A DNA stretch of 19,176 nucleotides from Flavobacteriales bacterium UBA6772 (GCA_002453265.1 DKGK01000019.1:1-19176), one strand, 5' to 3'; shown: positions 1 to 7,717, counted from the first letter of the stretch. Made by a program: numbers and translations. Notes: generated from the sequence alone by a model not told the origin.

Positions 1-398
1 CCCAAAGTCCAAATCGCAGGCCATGTTCCTTGTCCATATGGCAATTTTGCACGAATTTCTATTTTACCATATTTAAAAGCAAACTTGGAGTTTAATCTAG
101 CAGATGTATATGATTTGGTATGTCCCTGATCAGTAAAGGTCTCTTTTATTGCTACTATTTTTAGCAATCCATCTTCAACATATGAATTCTCAATACGATT
201 TGTATAATGTTGTAGTTCTGAGTTGTACCAGCTATAACCATTAGGTAATAATGTTTGATGGAACCAGTTTTCGGAATTTATTGCCCCTTGTGATTCGAAA
301 TTATCCTCCCATACTAGATTCCATTCTTGAGCAAAAGAAAAGTTAATGCATATAAAAAATGCAAATAATGAGCTATTTAGTTTAATATTAGGTCCCAT
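1..398 (-). CDS. Secreted glycoside hydrolase family 16 protein, N-terminal part (cut by window edge)
   Basis: The visible 132 residues begin with a signal peptide (residues 1-23, ending ICINFSFAQ) followed at once by a GH16-type fold start: WNLVWEDNF near residue 26, then YTSARLNSKFAFKYGKIEIR and PYGQGTWPAIWTLG at the edge. These are the conserved beta-strands that precede the GH16 catalytic ExDxxE motif, which lies outside the window and cannot be checked. Family members are endo-acting beta-glucanases such as laminarinases or related beta-galactanases; the substrate cannot be told from this part. The start at 398 is chosen because it places the signal peptide correctly. A TAnnTTTG box lies about 30 bases upstream. 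The gene is on the same strand as the CotH-like gene but separated from it by 222 bases, so it is probably its own transcription unit. Confidence 0.88.
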   Translation of the reverse strand, partial: MGPNIKLNSSLFAFFICINFSFAQEWNLVWEDNFESQGAINSENWFHQTLLPNGYSWYNSELQHYTNRIENSYVEDGLLKIVAIKETFTDQGHTKSYTSARLNSKFAFKYGKIEIRAKLPYGQGTWPAIWTL

Positions 399-428
399 TT
401 TATAGCAGTGTTTAAGTTGTACATATTA

Positions 429-436
429 CAAATTTA
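429..436 (-). promoter_or_regulatory. Candidate -7 promoter box for the GH16 gene
   Basis: On the minus strand the sequence reads TAAATTTG, a full match to the Bacteroidota -7 consensus TAnnTTTG. It would start transcription near 422, about 24 bases before the ATG at 398. No convincing -33 TTTG element is seen, so this is a candidate only; such boxes arise easily by chance in AT-rich DNA. Confidence 0.4.
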
Positions 437-470
437 CAAAATGAGTTAAGATTAAACTAATAACTAGTAG

Positions 471-549
471 GATTTAGTGTCTAAATCACTCTAGACTAAT
501 TCTAAGTCTTAAGCCTTCTTTAACTGTATTTGGTTTGACTAATTTAGTC
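471..549. promoter_or_regulatory. Cluster of three dyad sequences upstream of the GH16 gene
   Basis: Three inverted repeats lie in the 222-base gap between the two minus-strand genes. GATTTAG-TGT-CTAAATC is at 471-487 (perfect 7-base arms, 3-base spacer). GACTAATTCTAAGTC is at 494-508, and GACTAATTTAGTC at 537-549; these last two share GACTAATT. None is followed by a T-run on either strand, so they do not look like intrinsic terminators. The first dyad would lie about 50-65 bases upstream of the proposed transcription start, where activator sites are common. A regulatory role is inference. Confidence 0.3.
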
Positions 550-620
550 TCAAATAAAAGAATCAGTATTTGTTAATAACTACTAATACAATGGTTAGTC
601 CTTCTGTATGGAGAAATTAA

Positions 621-3488
621 TTATTTAATCCTTTTCTCTATAGTACCGTCGTTATACACATTAAATAAAACTCCTCCTTTAAATGCTTCTTTAGTAGGAA
701 CTTCTTGACCTAATACATTAATAATTCTTACTAACTCTCTATTACTAATAATTACTTCGCTTACTATATTAGTAGTAATAATTGTAGATGCAACATTAAT
801 AGCATTTACATCATAATAATTTGCTCCTTCTAACCATTTAGAAACCTTAAAAGTCTGTGCTTGGTTGTTTGACCATAGCTTAAATGATACAGCTTCAGAA
901 ATTACTAAACCATCTTTAGTTGTTGTTGTTGCATCAGCTCCCCATAAAGTAAGGACTGTAACTGGACTAGAGTAGACAGCAGAACAAACTAAGTTTCCTG
1001 AAGAATCGTAAGCACCAATTTCAGAACCTTCTTTTGGAATTATATCCCAAGAAGAGTCTTCTATAACAATGGTCATATTATTGTCTGTTGCTGCAACTTT
1101 TGCTAGGTGAGTAATTTTGCTGTAGGAAGCTTCTGTAGAAGAATTTCTGTAAAAATCATTGTTAGAAATATAGGTAAGGGGCCCTTCATTACTAAGTTTT
1201 ATATGATAGCCATTTCCTGGTTCTAAGTTTCCTATGTTATTAAATCCCCATTCAGGTAAGTAAACATTTCCTAAATAATCTTTAACAATTAATACGTTGC
1301 AAGTACTATGAAGGTCAGATAAAATAGCAGTAGCATCTGCAGGCTCTAGTCTTAAATATCCGAATAAATTCCAACCAACAAAGAGTTCAATTGGGTTTTC
1401 TTCTGGCTCCTCATAAACCCCTTCAATAATTAAATTCTCGGAATTATTAGTTTTAATATAGTATCCTTCACCCACTTCTATATTACCAATAATATTAAAA
1501 TTAAATTCTGGAAGATATGCTGACCCTAAATAATCTTTAACAATGACTACGTTATCTACAATAGGTTCTAAAATTGCATCCATACTCATATTTTCTGGGT
1601 ACATATAGGTAGAGAATATAGACCAACCTGTAGGGAAATAGAGTACTTGTTCTGTAGTTACAAATTCTATTACTTGTTCACATGGTGTTCCTCCGTAATT
1701 AGTACAGTCATTAGCGTCAAAGTTGTTGTTCCATCCCGCAAAGCCATTTGCATACATACATCCATTTGAAGGTACATCATTACATGACTCGAAGGTGCAA
1801 AGAATATTAGCCCATTGATCTTGCTCCTGAAAGTTTGCAGAAGGATTATAATTTAGAGCATTTTCATCCAAACAACCGTATATATCAATTTCTCCAGCTA
1901 AATTTTGATTCAACCATTCCATTCTTTGAGTATACCAATTTGCCATATAATTAACAGCTTCTAAGTACCCACCTTCTCCAGAATTACCAGTTAAAACATC
2001 TCCTTCAATTGGATTTGGCCATATATAAGACCCCAAGTATGGAGACCATTGATTATCATTTTCTACCGCTGAAGATAATAATGCATTTGAGTAATTGGTT
2101 ATTTTATCTAGTATAGTATCTTTTTTTGAATAAAAGTGGTCGACAAATCTAACTTTTACTAGATTTTGAAAATGGATATCTTCAAATAATCTTGAAATCC
2201 ACTGATTGTTTCTCACCCACCAACCGTCTGTAAATTCACAATCAGAATAGTTGTTGTTCCCAAAAGATATATCAAAGTCCCAAAGAGGGCCCATCTTTAT
2301 CTTTCCATTATTATCATCATCTAAAATAACATTAAAGTAGATACTTGAGTAGTTTTTGGAATCAACATTTTTAGTGATTTCATTAATAAGAAACCAATCA
2401 ATAAAACTTTCTACATCTATATATTTTGCATAACCATTTATTGAATCTGTAAAGTTATTGCCAAATAATATGGATTCAAACTCATTAATAAAATCACTAA
2501 CTTTTGTAATGGCACTGTCTGCAACAGCAACTCCATCGTTCTCAATGATGGAGTTAATATTTGGCTCCTTAACCTTTATGACAGGGAAATGATTTGAAGA
2601 TATGTAATGATCATCTTCATCAAGACTTTCTAACTGATCGATTTCTAATAAAAATCCATCATTACCAATGTCTACACGATTTGATTTTTCTTCTACTTTT
2701 TGGGTAATATTATAGGTCCCATTATACTCACCATTTATGTAAACTTCTGCAAACTCTCCTTTTGGCGTCCAGTCTAATACACTAGAATATCCCATTTCAA
2801 ATGCAATTGTGTTTCTCAACATAGTTTTATCACAATACTCAGCTAGGAAAATCCATTTTTTGTCATCGGGCATATCAAGTAGCTCTGCTTTATCGTCTAG
2901 TTTCATTTGATATGGTTTTTTAGGGAGTTCCCAAGTAGAGTTTCCTCGACCTCTTATTTTCATGGTAAGTGAAGCAATTCCAGAAATTATAGAATCACTC
3001 TTTACACTCAAACCACCCTCAACAGTAACAGTTCCTAAAACGTACGTATCATTTGAATTAATAGAATTTTGATTTTCAGTATTAATATAGAGAATGGGTA
3101 AGGTGGAATTTAGCGGAGCAATTTCTTGACATATTCCACTAATACAAACTTCATTATAGGCACAAGAATCACATGTATAAAAGCCCTCACATGGTATACC
3201 TCCGTAATTGATGCAATCAGCTGGGGTAAAAAATTCGTGCCAAGGCGAAAATGCTTCAGGATACCTACAGCCATTATAAGGCACTTCATCACAAGATAAA
3301 TAGGTACATACTATATTTCCCCATTCATCTTCTTCTTGTTCATTTGCTTCAATGTTATAGTTTACTGCATTCACATCCATACACCCAATAACCATGAACC
3401 CCTCTTCATAAATAAAAGAATGGTTGTTTGCAAAGGAAAATCCGGTAACAAAAAATGAAATAAGAAATGTAAATTTGAAGTTTTTCAT
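621..3488 (-). CDS. T9SS-exported CotH kinase family protein with duplicated domains
   Basis: The protein has 955 residues counted from the ATG at 3488, chosen over an earlier in-frame ATG at 3539 because a clean signal peptide (MKNFKFTFLISFFVTGFSFA) starts there. Residues about 128-529 form a CotH domain, shown by RGRGNSTWELPKKPYQMKLD, CDKTMLRN and GPLWDFDISFGNN. CotH proteins are atypical secreted protein kinases related to Fam20C; activity here is not proven. The CotH domain is flanked by two copies of a Cys-rich module (GCMDVNAVNYN near 31; GCLDENALNYN near 537; each ending in an NYGG(I/T)PCE segment). Two GW...VIVKD...YLPE...IGN repeats follow at about 612-774, then a domain around LTLWGAD (about 800-890), and a short T9SS sorting tail ending VYNDGTIEKRIK. 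It is probably surface-attached or released. The target is unknown. Confidence 0.88.
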   Translation of the reverse strand: MKNFKFTFLISFFVTGFSFANNHSFIYEEGFMVIGCMDVNAVNYNIEANEQEEDEWGNIVCTYLSCDEVPYNGCRYPEAFSPWHEFFTPADCINYGGIPCEGFYTCDSCAYNEVCISGICQEIAPLNSTLPILYINTENQNSINSNDTYVLGTVTVEGGLSVKSDSIISGIASLTMKIRGRGNSTWELPKKPYQMKLDDKAELLDMPDDKKWIFLAEYCDKTMLRNTIAFEMGYSSVLDWTPKGEFAEVYINGEYNGTYNITQKVEEKSNRVDIGNDGFLLEIDQLESLDEDDHYISSNHFPVIKVKEPNINSIIENDGVAVADSAITKVSDFINEFESILFGNNFTDSINGYAKYIDVESFIDWFLINEITKNVDSKNYSSIYFNVILDDDNNGKIKMGPLWDFDISFGNNNYSDCEFTDGWWVRNNQWISRLFEDIHFQNLVKVRFVDHFYSKKDTILDKITNYSNALLSSAVENDNQWSPYLGSYIWPNPIEGDVLTGNSGEGGYLEAVNYMANWYTQRMEWLNQNLAGEIDIYGCLDENALNYNPSANFQEQDQWANILCTFESCNDVPSNGCMYANGFAGWNNNFDANDCTNYGGTPCEQVIEFVTTEQVLYFPTGWSIFSTYMYPENMSMDAILEPIVDNVVIVKDYLGSAYLPEFNFNIIGNIEVGEGYYIKTNNSENLIIEGVYEEPEENPIELFVGWNLFGYLRLEPADATAILSDLHSTCNVLIVKDYLGNVYLPEWGFNNIGNLEPGNGYHIKLSNEGPLTYISNNDFYRNSSTEASYSKITHLAKVAATDNNMTIVIEDSSWDIIPKEGSEIGAYDSSGNLVCSAVYSSPVTVLTLWGADATTTTKDGLVISEAVSFKLWSNNQAQTFKVSKWLEGANYYDVNAINVASTIITTNIVSEVIISNRELVRIINVLGQEVPTKEAFKGGVLFNVYNDGTIEKRIK
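1165..1645 (-). repeat. Tandem GW/VIVKD protein repeat inside the CotH-like gene
   Basis: Two copies of a module of about 75 residues share the order GW, VIVKDYLG, YLPE, IGN, GxGYxIK. At the DNA level 1270-1298 and 1525-1553 differ at only two of 29 bases, with a 20-base identical core, so at least this part was duplicated or homogenised recently. Two more copies, less similar in DNA, occur in the choice-of-anchor B gene at about 9620-10090. Confidence 0.8.
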
Positions 3489-3566
3489 AATGTAACCTAA
3501 TTTAAGATTTAAAATCATTAATTCTATAAATTTAACCAAAAACTGTTTCTATAGATCTACTTCAAC

Positions 3567-3574
3567 CAAATTTA
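3567..3574 (-). promoter_or_regulatory. Candidate -7 promoter box for the CotH-like gene
   Basis: The minus strand reads TAAATTTG, matching TAnnTTTG, about 80 bases upstream of the ATG at 3488. No well-spaced -33 TTTG was found. The rest of 3489-3670 is AT-rich and shows no gene. Confidence 0.3.
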
Positions 3575-3674
3575 TTTACTAACTCAATTAATTGATTTTC
3601 TAAACTTAAAAACTTACAACTTTAAATAGTATTCAATACGTGTATATAACCTTAATTACTTAACTATTCATAAA

Positions 3675-4111
3675 GACTTTTACTGGGCTAGAGGGTAAAC
3701 GCATCCTATTACAGAAGGATCGCAAACAGGCAAAAATCGAAACCTTTACCATTTCAAACAATTACTGTAACTTCGTGTTATATTCTGTCTGCGAATAACC
3801 CAGTAAGTTTTTCTCTAAATCAGGCAGGAATGTATTATTTTCACTGTGGTACGAAACCAGGAAATACAGGTTTGTGGGCTTACATAATAGTTAAATAATC
3901 TGGTGTAGGAATTGAAGAGTCCGAGGCTATTAATTTCGGAGTTTACCCAAATCCAATATTTAATATGTTAAGGATTAAAGGATTTACAGGAGAAGCGTTG
4001 ATATATTACCTAGCAGGTAAATGCATTCAAAAAGTTACAACACTAATAGAAGATTTTAGTAAACTTACTAAGGGTGTATATATAATTAATAACCAAGGAG
4101 AAATAAATTGA
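3675..4111 (+). pseudogene. Remnant of a secreted cupredoxin-domain protein with T9SS sorting tail
   Basis: Translating across frames gives a recognisable but broken protein. One frame around 3681-3730 reads YWARG, stop (3696-3698), THPITEGSQTG, resembling the strand of small blue-copper proteins that carries a copper-ligand His. After a frameshift, the frame from 3794 reads MYYFHCGTKPGNTGLWAYIIVK, the usual Cys-His copper-loop region. An in-frame TAA at 3896-3898 then interrupts it, and the frame continues with GVGIEESEAINFGVYPNP to TGA at 4109-4111, a typical T9SS sorting domain. No start codon or signal peptide survives. It lies 38 bases before the first intact gene of the copper locus, so the locus once encoded another copper protein. 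Sequencing error could explain one break but hardly all of them. Confidence 0.72.
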
Positions 4112-4149
4112 GCAGTGTAAAAACTGTCCAATTTCAAAAACAAAAAAAC

Positions 4150-4839
4150 ATGAAACAGTTTACTAAATTTTTCTTCATACTACTAGGTGGTATGGCTACA
4201 GCTCAAACTTCGTTTACTTGGAGTCCAAACGACACAATAATACAAGATGTAAACCCAGAACTATATACAGAAATATTAATTGAGCAAATAAATACTAGTG
4301 GAGAGACTTTAGAATTGGGTATTGAAGTTGTAAAAAACACCATAGACGAAAGTTGGGATGGCATGATTTGTTTACAAGGCTTATGCTTGGGACAAATTCG
4401 TCCAGAAGGGTTCACTTCTCAGATGGCTCCTATAAGTGGCGAATTAAATGGCTATACAAAACTAACTGTATATCCTGCTGGAGGCACACAAAGTGGGGAA
4501 CTTAGAATTCGCGTTTTCAATATAAATAACCCTACGGATGGTGATACTTGTACGTGGATTGTAAATTCAGTTGCTGCAATAGGCGTAAATGAAATTGAGT
4601 CGAACTCATGCCAACTATTCCCAAATCCATCTACAGAATTTGTGAACATTGAAAGTGGTTCTGAATTTGACAAAATTGAAATAGTAGATTTACAAGGTAG
4701 AATTTTAGTTTCCCAAAAAGTAGCAGAAACAAGTAACTTCCAACTAAATATTTCGAAACTAAAAAGTGCGAACTATATTGTTCGTTTATTTAATGGCCAA
4801 GAAGTTTTTAGCTCTAAAAACCTAATTATCAATGACTAG
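4150..4839 (+). CDS. Small secreted beta-sandwich protein with T9SS sorting domain
   Basis: The 229-residue product starts at the ATG at 4150, where a signal peptide (MKQFTKFFFILLGGMATAQ) begins; the TTG at 4108 would add 14 residues of non-signal sequence. Residues about 20-145 look all-beta, with a Cys pair in MICLQGLCLG and alternating hydrophobic strands. This resembles a domain often seen in exported Bacteroidota proteins, but I cannot name a function. The C-terminus (LFPNPS near 157, then IVDLQGRILVSQ, ending SSKNLIIND) is a T9SS type A sorting domain, so the protein should be exported through the outer membrane. It overlaps the next gene by 8 bases, implying translational coupling with the two oxidase genes; it may be a partner or surface anchor for them (inference). 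Confidence 0.8.
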   Translation: MKQFTKFFFILLGGMATAQTSFTWSPNDTIIQDVNPELYTEILIEQINTSGETLELGIEVVKNTIDESWDGMICLQGLCLGQIRPEGFTSQMAPISGELNGYTKLTVYPAGGTQSGELRIRVFNINNPTDGDTCTWIVNSVAAIGVNEIESNSCQLFPNPSTEFVNIESGSEFDKIEIVDLQGRILVSQKVAETSNFQLNISKLKSANYIVRLFNGQEVFSSKNLIIND

Positions 4840-5692
4840 ACTACCACTATTAATCATTATTGGGCTAATTGGCATTTCAAATGTATTTGCGAATACACTC
4901 GAAAAGTCTTTATATATTATATCCGATTCTATTCAAACAGTAGATAGTTTACTTGTACCCTATTTGAGTTTTAATGAAACGGATAGTTACACAAAAGACA
5001 GTCCAATTATTACCTTAAATTATGGTGATACATTAAAATTATGGGTTTACAATCTTGACAGTATCAGCCATGGTTTTGCTATAAAAGAGGTCTCAGGTAA
5101 TTACACAATACCAGCTGGTGATTCTGTTTATGTAGAACAGGTTTTTGTTGATGAAGGCTTATACATATACCACGATACAGAAGAATACCAAAAAAACACC
5201 TATTTAGGTTTAGCGGGAATGATTGTGGTAAATGAGGTAAACGATCACAATTTTTATTGGAATATAAAAGAGCACAATGCAGAATGGAATTTCAATTTAA
5301 CTGAAGGCCTGGCGGTTGATTGGGAAAACTACGATCCGAAATACTTCACGATTAATGGAAATAGCAACCCGCATATAAACACTGACACTTTAGCTCGTAT
5401 TACAGGTACAGTAGGCGATACAATCTACTTAAACATTGCAAATACAGGTCTAAGCATACACTCCATGCATTTTCATGGTTACCACGCAGAAATAATGTTT
5501 TCTAGCCTCCACCCTACTCATCAAGGTAGAATAAAAGACACTTTCCCTGTATATCCTATGGAAACATTACGATTAAAAATTGTACCGCATCAAGCAGGAG
5601 AATTTCCAATACACGATCATAATTTAGTTGCCATTACGGGAAACAACATTTATCCAAATGGAATGTTCACAACCATTTTAATTACGCCCTAA
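4832..5692 (+). CDS. Exported multicopper-oxidase-domain protein lacking the type 1 copper Cys (partner A)
   Basis: The 286-residue protein has a signal peptide (residues 1 to about 20) and two cupredoxin-like domains. The C-terminal domain has HSMHFHG (His210, 213, 215) and FPIHDHN (His261, Asp262, His263) ending in YPNGM. These match the two HxH motifs of the last domain of multicopper oxidases, but the type 1 copper Cys expected between the last two His is Asp. The N-terminal domain is degenerate: SHGFAI (His80) and YIYHDTEE (His114) in place of HxH pairs. On its own it could not form a type 1 site and has only half of a trinuclear cluster. It has no T9SS tail. It overlaps the upstream gene by 8 bases and the downstream gene by 1 base, so the three are almost certainly co-translated. 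Confidence 0.85.
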   Translation: MTRLPLLIIIGLIGISNVFANTLEKSLYIISDSIQTVDSLLVPYLSFNETDSYTKDSPIITLNYGDTLKLWVYNLDSISHGFAIKEVSGNYTIPAGDSVYVEQVFVDEGLYIYHDTEEYQKNTYLGLAGMIVVNEVNDHNFYWNIKEHNAEWNFNLTEGLAVDWENYDPKYFTINGNSNPHINTDTLARITGTVGDTIYLNIANTGLSIHSMHFHGYHAEIMFSSLHPTHQGRIKDTFPVYPMETLRLKIVPHQAGEFPIHDHNLVAITGNNIYPNGMFTTILITP

Positions 5693-6870
5693 TGAAAAAG
5701 TTATTTTACATACTCTTTTTTGCTGCTAGTCTTAACGGAATGGCTCAAGATCAAACAACTTTCATTTTTTCGAAAATGGACATTGAAGCACAGCATGTTT
5801 TATGGGATAATACGCCTACAATGCTCATGGGATTTACTACGACTATGAGCGGTAGTATAGATATTCCAGGTCCCACACTAAATTATTTTGAAGGCGATTC
5901 TGTAGAATTGAAACTTCGCAATATGTCTCAAGGAGCTTCGCATACGATTCATTTACATGGCTTAGATGTAAATCAACAAAACGATGGCGTACCCCATCTT
6001 TCCTTTGAAGTTGGACATAACGAAACAAATTCTTATTTTTTTGAAGCACCACATCCAGGCACATACCTTTACCATTGTCATGTAACTTCAGCTTTACATG
6101 TACAAGCAGGTATGTATGGTTTACTAATAGTGAAACCCAATACTGGAATAAATGAAACCTGGGATGGTGGTTTTCTTTATGATTCAGAATATGCTTGGAT
6201 GACTTCGGAAATCGACCTCGCTTGGCATGAGGACTCCATAATCAACCGCCCACACGACACCACTACTGTAGAAGTACTTTTACCCGATTATAATCCAGAT
6301 TATTTTTTAGTAAATGGTCGTTCTGAACAAGAATTAAACAACGAAAACATTGCAGTAAGTGCAGCCGCAAATGAAGTTATTTTATTGCGTTTAGCGAATA
6401 TTGGTTACTATGGAAATACCTATTATTTCCCAATGCATTTAAATGCACGAATTATTTCGAGCGATGGAAGACCATTACCTTTTATAGAATTCTCAGATTC
6501 TTTAAATATAATGCCTGGAGAACGTTATCAAGTTTTACTGCAATCTACTAATGAATTAGAAGCTGTTATTAGAGTAAATTACATGAACCTAAACACTCAA
6601 ACAGTAGAAAATACACAAGAGATTGCTGTATTAATTTCAGGCTATTTTTCTGTACCAGAAAATAAATATGAGGCAATTAACATTTATCCAAACCCTAGTT
6701 TAGATAGGCTTCATTTTACAACAGAGGCATCTAAAATTGAACTTTACGATCTTAATGGACGTTTACTAAAGACCAAAGTAAACTCTAATTTTATCGACAT
6801 AACAGATTTAGAAAAAGGAAGCTATCTTATTAATTTAGATGGACAAACCAAAAAAATTATTAAAAAATAA
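5692..6870 (+). CDS. T9SS-exported multicopper oxidase with type 1 site in domain 1 (partner B)
   Basis: The 392-residue protein has a signal peptide (MKKLFYILFFAASLNGMAQ). Domain 1 contains HTIHLHG (His84, 87, 89) and YHCHVTSALHVQAGM (His128, Cys129, His130, His136, Met141). This is a complete type 1 copper set (His84, Cys129, His136, Met141) plus two HxH motifs for a trinuclear cluster. Domain 2 (about 200-320), with FLVNGR and IMPGERYQVLL, resembles the non-copper middle domain of three-domain oxidases and lacks HxH pairs (FPMHLNA). A T9SS sorting tail follows (INIYPNPS near 330 to the end, KKIIKK). The last two HxH motifs needed for a working oxidase are missing here but present in the preceding gene. 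The start overlaps the upstream stop as TAATG. The substrate is unknown; laccase-like, cuprous or ferrous oxidase and nitrite-reductase-like roles are possible. Confidence 0.86.
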   Translation: MKKLFYILFFAASLNGMAQDQTTFIFSKMDIEAQHVLWDNTPTMLMGFTTTMSGSIDIPGPTLNYFEGDSVELKLRNMSQGASHTIHLHGLDVNQQNDGVPHLSFEVGHNETNSYFFEAPHPGTYLYHCHVTSALHVQAGMYGLLIVKPNTGINETWDGGFLYDSEYAWMTSEIDLAWHEDSIINRPHDTTTVEVLLPDYNPDYFLVNGRSEQELNNENIAVSAAANEVILLRLANIGYYGNTYYFPMHLNARIISSDGRPLPFIEFSDSLNIMPGERYQVLLQSTNELEAVIRVNYMNLNTQTVENTQEIAVLISGYFSVPENKYEAINIYPNPSLDRLHFTTEASKIELYDLNGRLLKTKVNSNFIDITDLEKGSYLINLDGQTKKIIKK

Positions 6871-6873
6871 TAC

Positions 6874-7590
6874 ATAATCAAACTCATCATACAACTTGTA
6901 CTACTTCTAAGCATTTACGCTTGTAATAGTGAATAAATTGTTCTAGTAGAGCACAAAGGTGCACTACGAGATAAAATGCACAAAGGAGATTTGAGTGCTA
7001 AATCTAATAGATTTTGAGAACCTTAAAGGCTTATATGGTATAGGAGCTGTAGAAAATTAAAAGACGAAATTCTTATTCTTGATGGTATAACGTATAAATC
7101 CTCTTGTGAAATTAAAGACTCCTTAAAAATTAACACTCTAAAACAGACCTTCAACACAAAAGCAGCATTATTTGTTTACAGTCAGGTAAATAATTGGATG
7201 GATATTAAAATCCCTTTTGATGTACAAACTTACCAGCAATTACAATATTTTATTAGTGCTGAAGCTAAATATCAAGAAATAAATATAAACAAGCCATTTC
7301 CATTTTTAGTAAATGGAAATTTTGATTCTTTAGATTGGCATATTATAGATTGGAAAGAGGGAGATCTAGAGCATTCTCACGCAAAACATATACAAGCTCG
7401 ACTAAACGGCACAAAACACAATACAAAAGAAAGAGTATTAGGTTTTTATTCAAACAAACACCATGCTATATAGACACATCATACTACAAACATGCATATA
7501 CATATTAAAACAGATGAGCATGACTTAGTAGCTCATGTAGATGATTTACTATTAGGTACTGAGATGATTTTAAAATTACCTCTACTCTAG
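6874..7590 (+). pseudogene. budA: Decayed acetolactate decarboxylase-like lipoprotein gene
   Basis: The reading frames together give a recognisable alpha-acetolactate decarboxylase (BudA/AlsD family). A lipoprotein-like signal (LVLLLSIYAC) is followed by HKGDLSAK, NLKGLYGIGAVEN, ILILDGITYKS, LDWHIIDW, RVLGFYSNKHHAI, THHTTNMHIH and HVDDLLLG. Metal ligands in HxH-x10-H spacing are at codons 7495, 7501 and 7534. The gene is broken in several places. The start codon position holds ATA (6874-6876); stops lie at 6934-6936, 7015-7017 and 7471-7473; there is one frameshift before 7019 and another at about 7057, consistent with loss of one T. The longest open piece, 7198-7473, is only an internal fragment. 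It begins 3 bases after the oxidase gene and was probably the last gene of that operon. The intact enzyme would convert acetolactate to acetoin. Confidence 0.8.
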
Positions 7591-7717
7591 TGTAACTTTA
7601 AATCAAAATGTAAAACCATTATATTGATGTATAAAACTGATATGCAACAAATTACTCACTAGAATGGAACCAATATATTAACGTAGAAGTTATTTAAATT
7701 CGCTCATAAGAAAAAAG

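Noticed and set aside
537..549. Terminator for the CotH-like gene
   Set aside because: The stem is only about five bases and no T-run follows on the minus strand; it is listed as part of the dyad cluster.
3110..3292. Short minus-strand open frame inside the CotH-like gene
   Set aside because: It is an out-of-frame shadow of the Cys-rich N-terminal module.
3489..3539. Upstream ATG for the CotH-like gene
   Set aside because: It would put 17 residues before a good signal peptide starting at 3488.
4108..4149. TTG start adding 14 residues to the small T9SS protein
   Set aside because: The added residues are polar and would precede the signal peptide; the ATG at 4150 begins a proper signal.
7198..7473. 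Free-standing 91-residue plus-strand gene
   Set aside because: It is an internal open piece of the decayed acetolactate decarboxylase; conserved family sequence continues in frame on both sides of it, past stop codons.
6874..7590. Programmed frameshifting or stop-codon readthrough in the decarboxylase gene
   Set aside because: There are too many lesions (altered start, three stops, two frameshifts) and no slippery-site arrangement; decay is simpler.
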